Shown: positions 51,576 to 61,725, counted from the first letter of the stretch. The stretch: DNA of 64,000 nucleotides from Mesobacillus sp. AQ2 (GCF_030122805.1 NZ_CP126080.1:2299001-2363000); one strand, 5' to 3'. The notes: generated by a model from the sequence alone, not told the origin. A program made the numbers and translations.

Positions 51576-52093
51576 TTATTTAGGTAGGACATCATGGTTT
51601 TCAATTGTTGAGGGTTTGTTGAATTTTTGATCCAATAAAAGAATTCCCTTTATGGACCCTTTAACCAACAAAAAAGTAAGGGAAAGAACCATAAAGGTAA
51701 TATAGCTATTCCAACCTTTATGATATTTAACTAAACCAGTGTTCTTTTCAAGCCAATGCTCCAAAATGGTCATCGGTCCACTAAATAGTGGAACACATAA
51801 TATAGACTTTAAGGTATCCATTTTGTTAGTGAATTGATTATACATCACACATGTTAAAGGAAACAGGACATACAAAAAACAATGTTGGAATCGAAAAGTT
51901 TCGGGAAATAGCGATGTGGGTATTTAACATATTTTCTTTTTATAACTGGACCGTCAAAAATCGTAGAGACCAGAGTCTTTATAAAATAAATAAGAACCCA
52001 GTCTTTAAATTTATATTTTTTTCTCGACAAAAAAAAGATGCTTCCGAAAAGACCAATTAAAGTCAAGATATTCAATATGGATCTATCTTTCAT
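51576..52093 (-). pseudogene. CBO0543-family membrane protein, frameshifted in a T6 run
   Basis: Frame 1 opens MKDRSILNILTLIGLFGSIF and reaches KLFDSNIVF; frame 2 continues LYVLFPLTCVMYNQFTNKMD, PLFSGPMTILEHWLEKNTGL and KGWNSYITFMVLSLTFLL, then stops at 51576-51578. One added T in the T6 run (51874-51879 on the plus strand as A6) joins them into a ~170-residue polytopic protein of the CBO0543 type known in Firmicutes. GGAGG lies upstream of ATG 52093 at about 10 bases. Each half is otherwise well preserved, so a base-calling error is as likely as real decay. Confidence 0.65.
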
Positions 52094-52323
52094 GTGTATC
52101 CCGCCTCCTGACCTTTAAATTGCCCTGTTCATAAAAAATTATGTAGATGAAAACCATACTAAACACGAGAATTGATAACCTTTTGTATATAAGTTTCTGG
52201 ACCTTGTTAATCAATTATTTACTGATTTTCAACGTCAGCTTACTATTCCCAATTTCCGGGTGAGCCTATCAAAGAAGAATTAATATGATAAAATCAGAGG
52301 AGACTAAAATCGAGGGAGCAAAA

Positions 52324-53862
52324 ATGAATTCTCATACATATTTCTATCAATTTTTAGAGCCGCTTTCAAAGGAACTGGCATTACTGGCCAGGGAACTGGA
52401 AAATAGTATTTTTTCTAGTCCAAGAACGATGCTGACTCATTCAAGGGTATTCATTGAAAATATTTTGCAGCAAGTGACCAAACAAGAGGGAATTTCCGAG
52501 GGTGCCCGGATTGGTTTGAAAGAAAGGCTGGATTTGCTCAATGATCAGGGATATTTGATTCCTGAGATTCGAGATGCGCTGCACTTGGTTCGGAGATTGG
52601 GAAACCAGGCAGCACATGATGCGCGAATGTTTCGCTATTCTGAAGCGCTTTTGTCATGGGAATCTTTGTATAGCATCGTTAAATGGTATGTCGAGGTGTA
52701 CGGTCCTATTGAAGCAGCAGTGCCGGAATATCAGGATCCTTCTCCACAGACAGAAAAAGTTTTCGATATGACAGAGCTAGAGATCAGGTTGAAGGGTTTG
52801 GAAGAACTGTTGAAGACCCCCCCAGTACAACAAGCTGAGACGCAGGCAATGGAGGAAGTGGCCGCGGCAGTTGCTGCGCCGATAGCAATCGAAGTTCAGG
52901 AGACACCGGGTTTTACGCCAATCAGGACGATCACTTATAAAGGAAGATCTCTTGAAATTCCTTATTTTCTGCGTGATGTATTTCTGTTGCCCCAGCGTTT
53001 CGATAAGTCCGAAACTTTTTTGATTCGACTTGGTGCAGAGCAGGAGGCTCGAATCATTAGTGAACTGCCAAGTAACCTGGAAGGCCTGCATAAGAATGTG
53101 AAGCGTTACAGTGAAAAAAATGATGAGCAGTTTTTCGACGAGCTTGGTGTTTTTATCGAAGAAGAGAAAGTGCGGAGGAACTTGACACTGAAGCGCCAGG
53201 GCGAATTGTTTTTCTTTTACAAAGCGAATCATCTTGTCGTGACAGATGAGTTGAAGAAAGTACCACTGACTGCTGAGGAATTCACGGGGATTCCAAGTTT
53301 GTTGAGACAGTTGAATGAAGACCAGATTTATACTGTCAGCCAGCTTCCAATGGAGCTTGTGATTTTAGCGAAGTATGACAATGTTGGAGTCGGGACTGTT
53401 GAGAAGTTATTCGATCAGCTGAAGGCTAGGGTTACAAACCACACAGTCCAAGCAGATGACAATAGTTCAACAGAGCGAAAGAGCTTCAAGAAGTGGGAAT
53501 CATTATACGTAAAAGTAAAGCTGGATGGTAATCAATCTGTTATTGAAGGTTCTAGCGTTCCGGCAATTTGGAAGGAAGCGATGAAGTGGATGGAAGACAA
53601 TCGTCTTCCTCTGCACAACCTGGTAAAAGCAGGCATTATCCTTGGATTTACCGATATTGGCAAGCGTTATGCCATTGCGCTCCAGCCCTTCCATCCAGAT
53701 CAAAGACCATTTACTCAGCTTCATACTTATCAATCACAAATTTCTGGGGATGTATATTATCTAGAGACGAAAATCAATCCGAAGTCCGGGCTTGAGACAC
53801 TTGGTAAGGTTCTCACCCGTTTAGATGTTGAGGTGGATATCCCATTATTGAAGGGTGAATAA
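52324..53862 (+). CDS. DUF4145-like N-terminal domain protein, 512 aa
   Basis: A 512-residue soluble protein. The N-terminal 150 residues (MLTHSRVFIENILQQVTKQE, then ALHLVRRLGNQAAHDARMFR) have the DUF4145/HEPN-like pattern found at the start of some restriction subunits and stand-alone proteins. This is followed by a Gln/Ala-rich linker (about 175-205) and a long C-terminal region of unknown type with PYFLRDVFLLPQRFDKS and KKWESLYVKVKLDGNQ. No nuclease motif is visible. ATG 52324 follows GAGGGAG. There is no restriction or toxin partner nearby, so I assign no function. Confidence 0.65.
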   Translation: MNSHTYFYQFLEPLSKELALLARELENSIFSSPRTMLTHSRVFIENILQQVTKQEGISEGARIGLKERLDLLNDQGYLIPEIRDALHLVRRLGNQAAHDARMFRYSEALLSWESLYSIVKWYVEVYGPIEAAVPEYQDPSPQTEKVFDMTELEIRLKGLEELLKTPPVQQAETQAMEEVAAAVAAPIAIEVQETPGFTPIRTITYKGRSLEIPYFLRDVFLLPQRFDKSETFLIRLGAEQEARIISELPSNLEGLHKNVKRYSEKNDEQFFDELGVFIEEEKVRRNLTLKRQGELFFFYKANHLVVTDELKKVPLTAEEFTGIPSLLRQLNEDQIYTVSQLPMELVILAKYDNVGVGTVEKLFDQLKARVTNHTVQADDNSSTERKSFKKWESLYVKVKLDGNQSVIEGSSVPAIWKEAMKWMEDNRLPLHNLVKAGIILGFTDIGKRYAIALQPFHPDQRPFTQLHTYQSQISGDVYYLETKINPKSGLETLGKVLTRLDVEVDIPLLKGE

Positions 53863-53869
53863 AAATATC

Positions 53870-53900
53870 AAAATGCCGTGGTGATGCCACGGCATTTTTT
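53870..53900 (+). terminator. Terminator after the DUF4145-like gene
   Basis: AAATGCCGTGG and CCACGGCATTTTTT around five bases. Confidence 0.88.
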
Positions 53901-53927
53901 CACCACTTCTAAAAAAGAAAGTGCTCC

Positions 53928-54053
53928 TTACTTCCTCTTTTGTGCTTTTAACTTGTTCATTTCTAGCTCAGCTGCGTATTCCTCTTGCGATTTCCCTTGC
54001 TTGAAACTTTCAGATTGGATTTTCCTGAACTTGTTATCATTTTGATTTGGCAT
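53928..54053 (-). CDS. Small hydrophilic protein, 41 aa
   Basis: Starts MPNQNDNKFRKIQSESFKQG, all polar, ending in a Lys-rich tail (KLKAQKRK). AAGGAGGTATTTAC gives a near-perfect ribosome binding site before ATG 54053, so translation is likely. The composition is reminiscent of small spore proteins, but I cannot identify a family. Confidence 0.62.
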   Translation of the reverse strand: MPNQNDNKFRKIQSESFKQGKSQEEYAAELEMNKLKAQKRK

Positions 54054-54278
54054 GTAAATACCTCCTTTTTAATCATATGTATTTTGTTCGAATTTTGGAG
54101 GATTATTCTTGTAGTTGTAATAGTGACAGATAAATTGAGTGTCTTATGTTTGATAAGTTTCTCATAATTCTATATTATTTTGCTATTCCGGATATAATGA
54201 AAGCGCTTTACATGTGAAACTATTCACAAGTATAATGAGAGTGTAAAAAAATAAGAACCATTTCCGGGAGGAATTACG

Positions 54279-54428
54279 ATGTTAGCAGACATTATCTATG
54301 AATTCAGAAACTGGTTGTTAGGTGACACTTTGCCAAAGGTCGGAAATGAGGAATTTGAAAGAATCGAATCAAAGCATACAAGAGTTCATCACGATGAAGA
54401 TATCTATGAAATCATTCGAGTACATTAA
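54279..54428 (+). CDS. Small acidic protein, 49 aa
   Basis: Starts MLADIIYEFRNWLLGDTLPK, with several His/Asp/Glu near the C-terminus (HTRVHHDEDIYEIIRVH). GGGAGG lies seven bases before the ATG and a hairpin with T's follows. Not recognised. Confidence 0.55.
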   Translation: MLADIIYEFRNWLLGDTLPKVGNEEFERIESKHTRVHHDEDIYEIIRVH

Positions 54429-54466
54429 AAAGTATATAACTCAGAATTTTAAATATCAAAACGATC

Positions 54467-54510
54467 AGCAGTCCAATTCCAGGTGAATTGAACTGCTTTA
54501 TTTTTTATTA
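54467..54510 (+). terminator. Terminator after the 49-aa gene
   Basis: AGCAGT-C-CAATTC and GAATTG-A-ACTGCT pair, followed by a T-rich run. Confidence 0.62.
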
Positions 54511-54621
54511 TAGAAAATAGGAGCTGACTGGTATATGATAATACTTCGATCAGTTTGGTTTTTACTAATGAAAAACGGATAAAACTAAACAAGGAACGTA
54601 CAAGAATATGGAGTTGATTTT

Positions 54622-54783
54622 TTGAGTAAAGATAAGGGTAAGAGCGGAACAGGCAGAGGTACAGGCAAAAAAGGCTGGAATCGCTGGCAAGCAAGTGCAA
54701 ATAAAAAAAAGAGTGCAAAACCCTATAAAAGTAAAGGTGTAAAACATCAAGATGCTTCAAAAGATGAACTATCCGAAAATTAG
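54622..54783 (+). CDS. Small Lys/Gly-rich protein, DUF3934-like
   Basis: A 53-residue very basic protein: MSKDKGKSGTGRGTGKKGWN, then RWQASANKKKSAKPYKSKG. The GTGRGTGKKGWNRW phrase is what I associate with the small Bacillus DUF3934 family; I cannot verify it here. The TTG start has GGAG about eight bases upstream. A wobble-rich terminator follows. Confidence 0.6.
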   Translation: MSKDKGKSGTGRGTGKKGWNRWQASANKKKSAKPYKSKGVKHQDASKDELSEN

Positions 54784-55236
54784 TAAACACTAGCGAAAAT
54801 TGTGCGTTGATCCAGAAAGTGGATTGACGCTTTTTTGTTTTTAAACGGAAGGCAAATTGAATAAATTTCTGATCCGTTTTGGATTTCCTTTATTACTTGG
54901 AATCAGTGGGGTTATCCCCATGTAATTGTAGGTCGCTAAATAGGGAAAGTGAAAAAATTAAATCACTGCATACTCGTGTTACTCAAAATGAGATTAATGA
55001 ACTAGGAGTATGTGTTCTTAAAAAATAAACTGATAAGGAGTCTTCTTATTTAAGGAGGTTCCTTTTTTTACTTCTTTTTTTCTGGTTACCTTACCTAATC
55101 TAGATGGTTAGTTTAAATAAATTACTTAATAGAAAATTCTTTTTATTAGCCTTTACTTTGTAAAAGATTTGTATTTTAATTGTTATATAGTTTAGAATAT
55201 TATAATTTTTCAAAAAAAGAGAGGGGAAATATGTGA
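54784..55236. other. Gap before the liv operon, with a possible broken small ORF
   Basis: Besides the terminator at 54804-54836, a TTG at 54857 with GGAAGG upstream opens MNKFLIRFGFPLLLGISGVI and stops at once. A neighbouring frame then reads RSLNRESEKIKSLHTRVTQN and ends at 55028. These could be two halves of a frameshifted ~55-residue membrane-anchored peptide. Low confidence; the rest of the gap is AT-rich leader of livJ. Confidence 0.3.
54804..54836 (+). terminator. Terminator after the DUF3934-like gene
   Basis: GCGTTGATCC and GGATTGACGC pair over ten bases with two G-U pairs, then TTTTTT. Confidence 0.62.
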
Positions 55237-56391
55237 ATGAGAAAGCAATTTAGAAGATTTGCCCAGTTTACGACCTTATCAAGTCTGCTATTGTTGTCGG
55301 CTTGTGGGGGTGCCCAGTCATCTGTAGAAAAGGAGGCAAACGGGGCAGGAGGAAAAGTAACAGCTGATATCGGAGTTATATCCTATATCAGCGGACCGGG
55401 AGCGGCCTATGGTGAAGCAATTACAAACGGGCTGAACCTTGCAAGTGAAGAAATTAATAAAAAGGGAGAAGTAGAGATCAACCTCGTCATTGAGGATTCC
55501 TCAGGTAAGCAGGATCAGGCATTAACCGCTGCGCAGAAATTGATGAATTCCGAAAATGTGACGGCTATTATTGGGCCAACCCTAAGTACCGAGATGAATG
55601 TAGTTGGTCCTGAAGCGGACCTGAATGGGGTGCCGATTATGGGAACATCTACTACTGCAGAAGGAATTCCGCAAATTGGTGAATATGTATTCCGTAATTC
55701 TCTTCCTGAAGCACTGGCTATTCCAGCAGCGATCGATAAAGCGATTGAAAAGTATGACGCTAAAAAAGTAGCAATCTTATATGGAAATGATGATGTGTTT
55801 ACAAAGTCAGGATTCGATACGATGAAAAAGGCAGCTGAACAGAAGGGGCTTGAAATCTTGACCATTGAGACCTTCCAAAAAGGGCAATCTGACTATAATG
55901 CACAATTGACGAAGATTAAAAGTTTGAAACCGGATCTAATCCTGGCTTCCGCTCTTTATAACGAAGGTGCAGTCATTATGGACCAGGCACGTAAAATGGG
56001 AATTGATGTCCCGTTTGTCGGCGGGAATGGTTTCAACTCTCCTGAAGTGATCAAAATTGCTGGTGATGCTGCCAACGGCTTGATTGTGGCAACTCCCTGG
56101 TATGGTGAAAAAGACGATAAGAAAGTACAGGACTTCGTAAAAACGTATGAAGATAAATACGGCAAAAAGCCCGACCAGTTTGCTGCACAGGCGTATGACG
56201 CTCTTTATATTATGGCTGGAGCGTTAAAGAAGGCTGGAGAGGCAGACCGGGATGCAGTTCGAGATGCATTAGCGGAAACCAAAGATTTTCAGGGGATCCT
56301 TGGAAACTTTTCGTTTGATAAGGAAGGAGATGTTGTAATGGAGCCTACTGTACTTGTAATTGACGAAGGCAAGTTCAAGGTTTTTGAATAG
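55237..56391 (+). CDS. livJ: Branched-chain amino acid ABC transporter substrate-binding lipoprotein
   Basis: A 384-residue type-I periplasmic-binding protein. The signal peptide ends in the lipobox LSAC near residue 22. Domain marks: IGVISYISGPGAAYGEAITN, LMNSENVTAIIGPTLSTEMN and GNDDVFTKSGFDTMKKAAEQ. It binds Leu/Ile/Val (or related amino acids or amides) outside the cell and delivers them to LivHM. First gene of a complete five-gene importer on the same strand; the gap to livH is 70 bp and holds a GC-rich GATCCATCAGCGG-type hairpin. GAGAGGGG lies upstream. Confidence 0.92.
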   Translation: MRKQFRRFAQFTTLSSLLLLSACGGAQSSVEKEANGAGGKVTADIGVISYISGPGAAYGEAITNGLNLASEEINKKGEVEINLVIEDSSGKQDQALTAAQKLMNSENVTAIIGPTLSTEMNVVGPEADLNGVPIMGTSTTAEGIPQIGEYVFRNSLPEALAIPAAIDKAIEKYDAKKVAILYGNDDVFTKSGFDTMKKAAEQKGLEILTIETFQKGQSDYNAQLTKIKSLKPDLILASALYNEGAVIMDQARKMGIDVPFVGGNGFNSPEVIKIAGDAANGLIVATPWYGEKDDKKVQDFVKTYEDKYGKKPDQFAAQAYDALYIMAGALKKAGEADRDAVRDALAETKDFQGILGNFSFDKEGDVVMEPTVLVIDEGKFKVFE

Positions 56392-56461
56392 TCATCCCTA
56401 AGATCCATCAGCGGAATAATCCGCTGATGGAAATTTCTTTTAATTCAGAAGGTGAGATGCC

Positions 56462-57337
56462 ATGTTAATCGAACAGTTAATCAACGGTATTACCCTGGGC
56501 AGCATTTATGCCATTGTGGCACTCGGCTTTACACTCGTATTTGGGGTGCTTGGCATCATCAATATGGCCCATGGTGAAATATTCATGTTTGGAGCTTTTA
56601 TAGGAGTTATTGTAACCTCCACTTTCAAAGGGCCACTATGGCTTGCTTTCGCAGCCGCTGTTTTGGTGACTGGGATAATGGGCTACTTACTGGAGCGCTT
56701 TGCATTGAGACCATTGCGAAATAAACAGGGAGTTTCACACCTTGCCCCTTTAATCAGTACCATTGGTGTTTCCATCTTGCTTGAAAACTTATCCCACCAT
56801 TTATTTGGGGCAGGAAACCATCCCTTCAATAATTCTTTTGCGGAAATCAGCTTCCAGATTGGATCTATAACAGTGTATCTGGTCCAAATTGTCATTTTTA
56901 TGATTTCTGTTATTTTAATGTACACACTATCGTATTGGCTTGGGAAGACAAAAGCAGGCAAAGCTCTTAGGGCGACGGCAGAGAACCTTGAAACGGCCAG
57001 TCTTCTTGGAGTCGATACGAAAAAGACAATCACCATGACTGTCATTATCGCTTCGGCTATGGGGGGAATTGCAGGAATCCTGGTCGGAATGGCGTTTAAC
57101 TCGGTCACCCCTCAAATGGGCTTATCTATTGGCTTAAAAGGATTGGCCATTATCATTCTCGGTGGAATGGGAAATGTCAAGGGTGCTATGGCAGGCGGCC
57201 TGATCCTTGGATTGGCGGAAACCTTCATTGTGGTGTACGGAGACTCGGGCTATCGGGATGCAATTGCCTTTGTGGCAATCATTGTCATTCTCCTGATTAG
57301 GCCGCAGGGATTATTCGGCCAAAAAATTTTGGCGTAA
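56462..57337 (+). CDS. livH: Branched-chain amino acid ABC permease LivH
   Basis: A 291-residue inner-membrane permease with eight hydrophobic segments. It opens MLIEQLINGITLGSIYAIVA and has the family EAA-like motif region GKALRATAENLETASLLGVD followed by ASAMGGIAGILVG. Forms the channel with LivM. Full length. The GAAGGTGAG site precedes the ATG and livM follows 12 bp on. Confidence 0.93.
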   Translation: MLIEQLINGITLGSIYAIVALGFTLVFGVLGIINMAHGEIFMFGAFIGVIVTSTFKGPLWLAFAAAVLVTGIMGYLLERFALRPLRNKQGVSHLAPLISTIGVSILLENLSHHLFGAGNHPFNNSFAEISFQIGSITVYLVQIVIFMISVILMYTLSYWLGKTKAGKALRATAENLETASLLGVDTKKTITMTVIIASAMGGIAGILVGMAFNSVTPQMGLSIGLKGLAIIILGGMGNVKGAMAGGLILGLAETFIVVYGDSGYRDAIAFVAIIVILLIRPQGLFGQKILA

Positions 57338-57349
57338 GAAGGTGAACCA

Positions 57350-58298
57350 ATGCTTGGAGAACTTATCAATCCATACTATTTACAGGTGGCTTCATTTATT
57401 TTGATCAATGTCATACTTGGCATAAGCATTTATATCACACTTGCTACCGGCCAACTTTCACTCGCAAATGCAGGGTTCATGGGAATAGGTGCCTATACAT
57501 CGGCGCTTTTGACATTGAACTTCGATATTTCGATCCTGGTTGGCATTTTAGCCGGGACACTTATGGCAGGGTTGTTCGGTATTATTATTGGAATTCCGAC
57601 ACTTAGGCTTCAAGGAGTTTATTTGGCCATCGTTACTCTCGGATTTGGAGAAGTCCTCCGTGTTGTTTTAGTAAACTGGGAGTCTTTGACGAAAGGATCT
57701 ATTGGGTTATCTACTATTCCACATCTTGGGAGGGAAATCCTCAGAAATTTTAAGGAAGTGGGCTTTGACCCGGGGATGATAGGTTTGCAAAACAATCAAT
57801 TCATTTTTTTGATGGTTTTTCTGCTCTTATTATTCATTGTGACGGGGATTGTCTGGTTTTTCAGAAGACAAAACCGCTCTCGGATCGGGCGGGCGTTTGC
57901 TGCCATCAAATTGGATGAAAAGGCAGCTGAATCAATGGGGATCAATATCACTTACTTTAAAGTTCTTGCTTTTACACAGGGGGCTTTGCTTTCCGGATTT
58001 GCTGGAGCCTTGTATGCTCACGTGCTTGCCTATATCAGTCCGGCTGACTTTGCTTACCATAGGGCAGTAGAGATTTTGATTTTTGCAGTGTTTGGTGGCA
58101 GCGAGGTCATTTGGGGGCCGGTTTTTGGAGCATTCTTTTTAACTGTCATGCCTGAAGTTCTTCGCTTTATCAGTGAGTACCGTTATATGATTTATGGTTT
58201 GATTATCCTCATCATGATGGCTGTCCGTCCTCAGGGACTCATTGACGTTCATCTTCTTAAATGGCTGAAGATGAAAACGAAGAAAAGGGGGAAAGAGC

Positions 58299-58327
<29 letters not shown>
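57350..58327 (+). CDS. livM: Branched-chain amino acid ABC permease LivM
   Basis: A 325-residue permease: NVILGISIYITLATGQLSLA, NAGFMGIGAYTSALLT, then GRAFAAIKLDEKAAESMGIN with the ATPase-coupling loop, and RPQGLIDVHLL at the end. It partners LivH. The gene runs 29 bases into livG (livG starts at 58299), so translation of the two is coupled. AGAAGGTGAACC precedes the ATG. Confidence 0.93.
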
Positions 58328-59064
<737 letters not shown>

Positions 59065-59072
<8 letters not shown>

Positions 59073-59775
59073 GGTTCAGGGTATTTCTACTTCCTATGGA
59101 AAAATCAGTGTGCTGAAAAATATAAGTCTTGAGGTTGAGGAAAGCAGCATTGTTACCATCCTTGGTGCAAATGGTGCTGGTAAATCCACTACAATGAAAA
59201 CGATCTGCGGCCTTTTAAAACCCCAGGAGGGAAAGGTAGAATTTCTTGGAGAGGATGTAACAGGAAGGCGGCCGGATCAGCTGGTGCGAACAGGAATTGC
59301 CCTTGTTCCTGAAGGAAGGCAAATTCTTTCAGGTATGACCGTGCTCGAAAATCTGGAAATGGGTGCCTATCACCGCAAGGATCATGAGATTAAACATGAT
59401 ATTGAAAAAGTGATGGATAGATTCCCGATACTAGAGGAAAGGCAGCAGCAACTGGGTGGGACCCTCTCTGGTGGACAACAGCAAATGCTTGCAATCGCGA
59501 GGGCAATCTTGAGCCGACCAAAACTTTTATTGCTAGATGAACCTTCAATGGGACTGGCTCCACTTGTTGTTGCCGACATTTTCAAGATCATCAAGGAGAT
59601 TAACAAAACAGGGACAACCGTTCTCCTTGTGGAACAGAATGCAAGGCTGGCTCTCCGTATTTCTGATTATGGATATGTGCTTGAAACAGGAAAAATTGTC
59701 GCAGAAGGAAAATCCAGTGACCTTTTGACCGACCCGCGGATCATGGAGGCCTATCTTGGACGGAAATCAAGTTAA
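59065..59775 (+). CDS. livF: Branched-chain amino acid ABC transporter ATPase LivF
   Basis: A 236-residue ATPase: MLKVQGISTSYGKISVLKNI, Walker A GANGAGKSTTMKTICG, VPEGRQILSGMTVLENLEMG (LivF hallmark), signature LSGGQQQMLAIARAILSRPK, Walker B LLLLDEPSMGLAPL. ATG 59065 has AGGAGG nine bases upstream; ATG 59056 abuts the site and longer upstream starts would duplicate livG sequence. Last gene of the operon. Confidence 0.93.
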
Positions 59776-59843
59776 TGGATATGTATTCTAATTATAGGTC
59801 TTGGCAAGAGCAGGAAAGCTTTCCTTTGGTGAATAACAAACTG

Positions 59844-59872
59844 AAATGTCGTGGAAACCCACGGCATTTTTG
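59844..59872 (+). terminator. Terminator of the liv operon
   Basis: ATGTCGTGG and CCACGGCAT pair (one wobble) around a 4-base loop, then TTTTT. Confidence 0.72.
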
Positions 59873-59961
59873 TTTGTTGATAATTGTATCTTTGTCCCTT
59901 TCACTTCTTTCTTTCCTGCATACTTATATATAAGGACATTTTTTAGGAAGGGACTGATTTT

Positions 59962-60546
59962 GTGGGAGCGGAAGAAGGTGCTGTTCATTTTAACCATAAG
60001 GGTGAAATAGTGGAAGAGCCTGTTGCAACACAACAGTTAGAATGTGAAAATACGGTGGACTTCTGTGCCACTGCAGTTGTTCCAGACGGCTTTACATTTA
60101 ATTCTGCAGGGTTTTCAAATTTTAGTGTAGACGTTTCGCAATTGAAATGCTTACTTGAAACAGTGGCAGAACCAGTGGAAATACCAAATCCATGCCGAGG
60201 CAACCCACTGCAATGTTCTGTATTTCTTGAGTCTGTACATTTAGTTGGCTGCTTAAAAGTTAATATAAGTGCACTTAACGTGATCGCCAATCAACCACTC
60301 TTTCCAAATCAGGGATCACCATTAAATTTTTATACGACTGTCTGTGTTGATCAAATAATTGGATATACGTGTGGGCAAGAATCCTGTGTCGATAACTGTT
60401 ATTCTTTTGGGGGAGCAACATTTTTTACTCCAACAGTTATAACTGATGTTTGTGGCAGACAAATTGTTTCAGTAAGAGGTTTTTTAGTTATAAATTTTAC
60501 AGGTTGTTCGGGCGCTGGCTGTGAGGGGCAAAAATCTAATGATTGA
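59962..60546 (+). CDS. Cysteine-rich spore/surface-type protein, 194 aa
   Basis: A beta-rich protein with many Cys (for example LECENTVDFCATAVVPDG, NPCRGNPLQCSVFLE, CGQESCVDNCYSFGG, FTGCSGAGCEGQ) and no signal peptide. Abundant Cys without export signal points to a structural coat or exosporium protein assembled in the mother cell; this is inference. In style it resembles the protein at 4858-5847. GTG start with AGGAAGGG about ten bases upstream. Family not recognised. Confidence 0.6.
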   Translation: MGAEEGAVHFNHKGEIVEEPVATQQLECENTVDFCATAVVPDGFTFNSAGFSNFSVDVSQLKCLLETVAEPVEIPNPCRGNPLQCSVFLESVHLVGCLKVNISALNVIANQPLFPNQGSPLNFYTTVCVDQIIGYTCGQESCVDNCYSFGGATFFTPTVITDVCGRQIVSVRGFLVINFTGCSGAGCEGQKSND

Positions 60547-60616
60547 CCGGATAGAAGATATTTATTGTCTTAACTTAATATAACAGATAAAATATTTAAA
60601 ATACCAAATTATATAA

Positions 60617-60893
60617 GCGTTGATGAGAAGAGTAGTTAATTATTGGTTATTCACAAAGAGCTCCTGTCTGCTGGAAGGGAGAAATATCTACCTTAATGAA
60701 TAAAGTCTCGGAGCTTCTTGCTAATCTAATGAAGAAATAGGGATCATAAGACGGGTTCTTCCGAAATAAAGATAGGGTATCTAACTTCCCGAAGAGGTTG
60801 GTTTGGCGACAAATCAACAAACTGATGTAGTACCACGAAGTTATAACTCTCGTCCTCAAGATATAATTCTTGGGTGGTGAGAGTTTTTTTATT
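60617..60893 (+). ncRNA. T-box-like leader riboswitch, apparently orphan
   Basis: It opens with GTTGATGAGAAGAGTAGTTA, the usual T-box start with the AGUA loop-E motif, then an AAAGAGCTCCTGTCTGCTGG distal stem I. UUAUUCA pairs with UGAAUAA and GAGAAG with CUUCUU near the base. The T-box segment is GTAGTACCACGAAG (60827-60840), against the usual GTGGTACCGCG. The terminator follows: AACTCTC with GAGAGTT and CCTCAAG with CTTGGG, then TTTTTTT. The specifier codon cannot be called safely. The next plus-strand gene is 830 bp on, across an opposite-strand gene, so the regulated gene appears lost. The UAG in place of UGG would weaken tRNA CCA pairing. Confidence 0.7.
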
Positions 60894-60969
60894 GCATTTT
60901 TTATAGATAATCCACAGACCAGAGGGGGAAATTTGTAAAAATAACGAAAGACTCTGGAGATATCTGATA

Positions 60970-61386
60970 CTAAGAACTTTTAATAATCCCAGACTGCATC
61001 TCATAATTCCTTAAAAGCATCCCATTTGCCTTTATCATACCCAGCTTTTCATAATAGGGGACAAGGTCATCATCACAACACAAGTCAATCATATATATAT
61101 CATGAAGTTCTGTCATCATTCGATTGACTAATTCCTTGCCGATTCCTCTATTTTTAAATTCTGGCAGCACTTCTAAGAAGGGAATATAGGCTGATAGGAC
61201 CCCATCACTGATTGCTGTGATGAAACCAACAACTCGTTCAGACTCTTTATCGAATGCTAAGATGACTTTGCTGCTGTTTTTTAATAATTTGAAATGAGTC
61301 TCTGGACTTGGTGGCGTTGGCCAACCGACAAAGAAGCCTTCCAACATTTCAGGTTGTATACCTGCAAGCGAATTTTTAAATAACAC
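60970..61386 (-). CDS. GNAT acetyltransferase
   Basis: A 138-residue single GNAT domain. Motif A is SAYIPFLEVLPEFKNRGIGK, giving the acetyl-CoA loop (KNRGIGKELV); strand 4 has VVGFITAISDGV, and the C-terminal YYEKLGMIKANGMLLRN is typical. The substrate is unknown. GTG start at 61386 with AGGAG about 10 bases upstream. Lies convergent to, and just downstream of, the orphan T-box leader. Confidence 0.82.
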   Translation of the reverse strand: MLFKNSLAGIQPEMLEGFFVGWPTPPSPETHFKLLKNSSKVILAFDKESERVVGFITAISDGVLSAYIPFLEVLPEFKNRGIGKELVNRMMTELHDIYMIDLCCDDDLVPYYEKLGMIKANGMLLRNYEMQSGIIKSS

Positions 61387-61725
61387 CCGCTATCAACTCC
61401 TCATTAGTTTTTACTAGCTTTGAAATGCATAAGAAGTAAAATAACAAATCATTTCCCCCAAGACATTCTTCTATGTTTTTTAAATTCAATTTTAGACTAG
61501 GAAATCCTCCTGAATTCCGTAAATTATTTCTCGGGAAAGCGCAGGATATGACTTTATTTTTAAGGTTTGTCGCTTTTTTGTACTTTGTGGCAGTTTGTGT
61601 TTATGGCCCAGTCCGGATAAGAAACATGTCGAAAGTGTGTTTTGTTTTTGGCTGGACATTTGGCCTTAGTTCTGTTTAAGTTTTCAGTATAGATAGAAAT
61701 TTCTAAAATAATAGGGGTTGGGGAA
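61387..61725. other. Intergenic region before the S9 peptidase gene
   Basis: About 340 bases. An open frame at 61473-61679 has no ribosome binding site or recognisable composition and I do not accept it. Otherwise nothing is recognised. Confidence 0.5.

Noticed and set aside
52324..53862. Part of a restriction or toxin-antitoxin system because of the DUF4145/HEPN-like N-terminus
   Set aside because: No nuclease motif, no methylase, specificity or antitoxin partner on either side.
61473..61679. 68-codon open frame before the S9 peptidase
   Set aside because: No ribosome binding site, no family resemblance, AT-driven composition.
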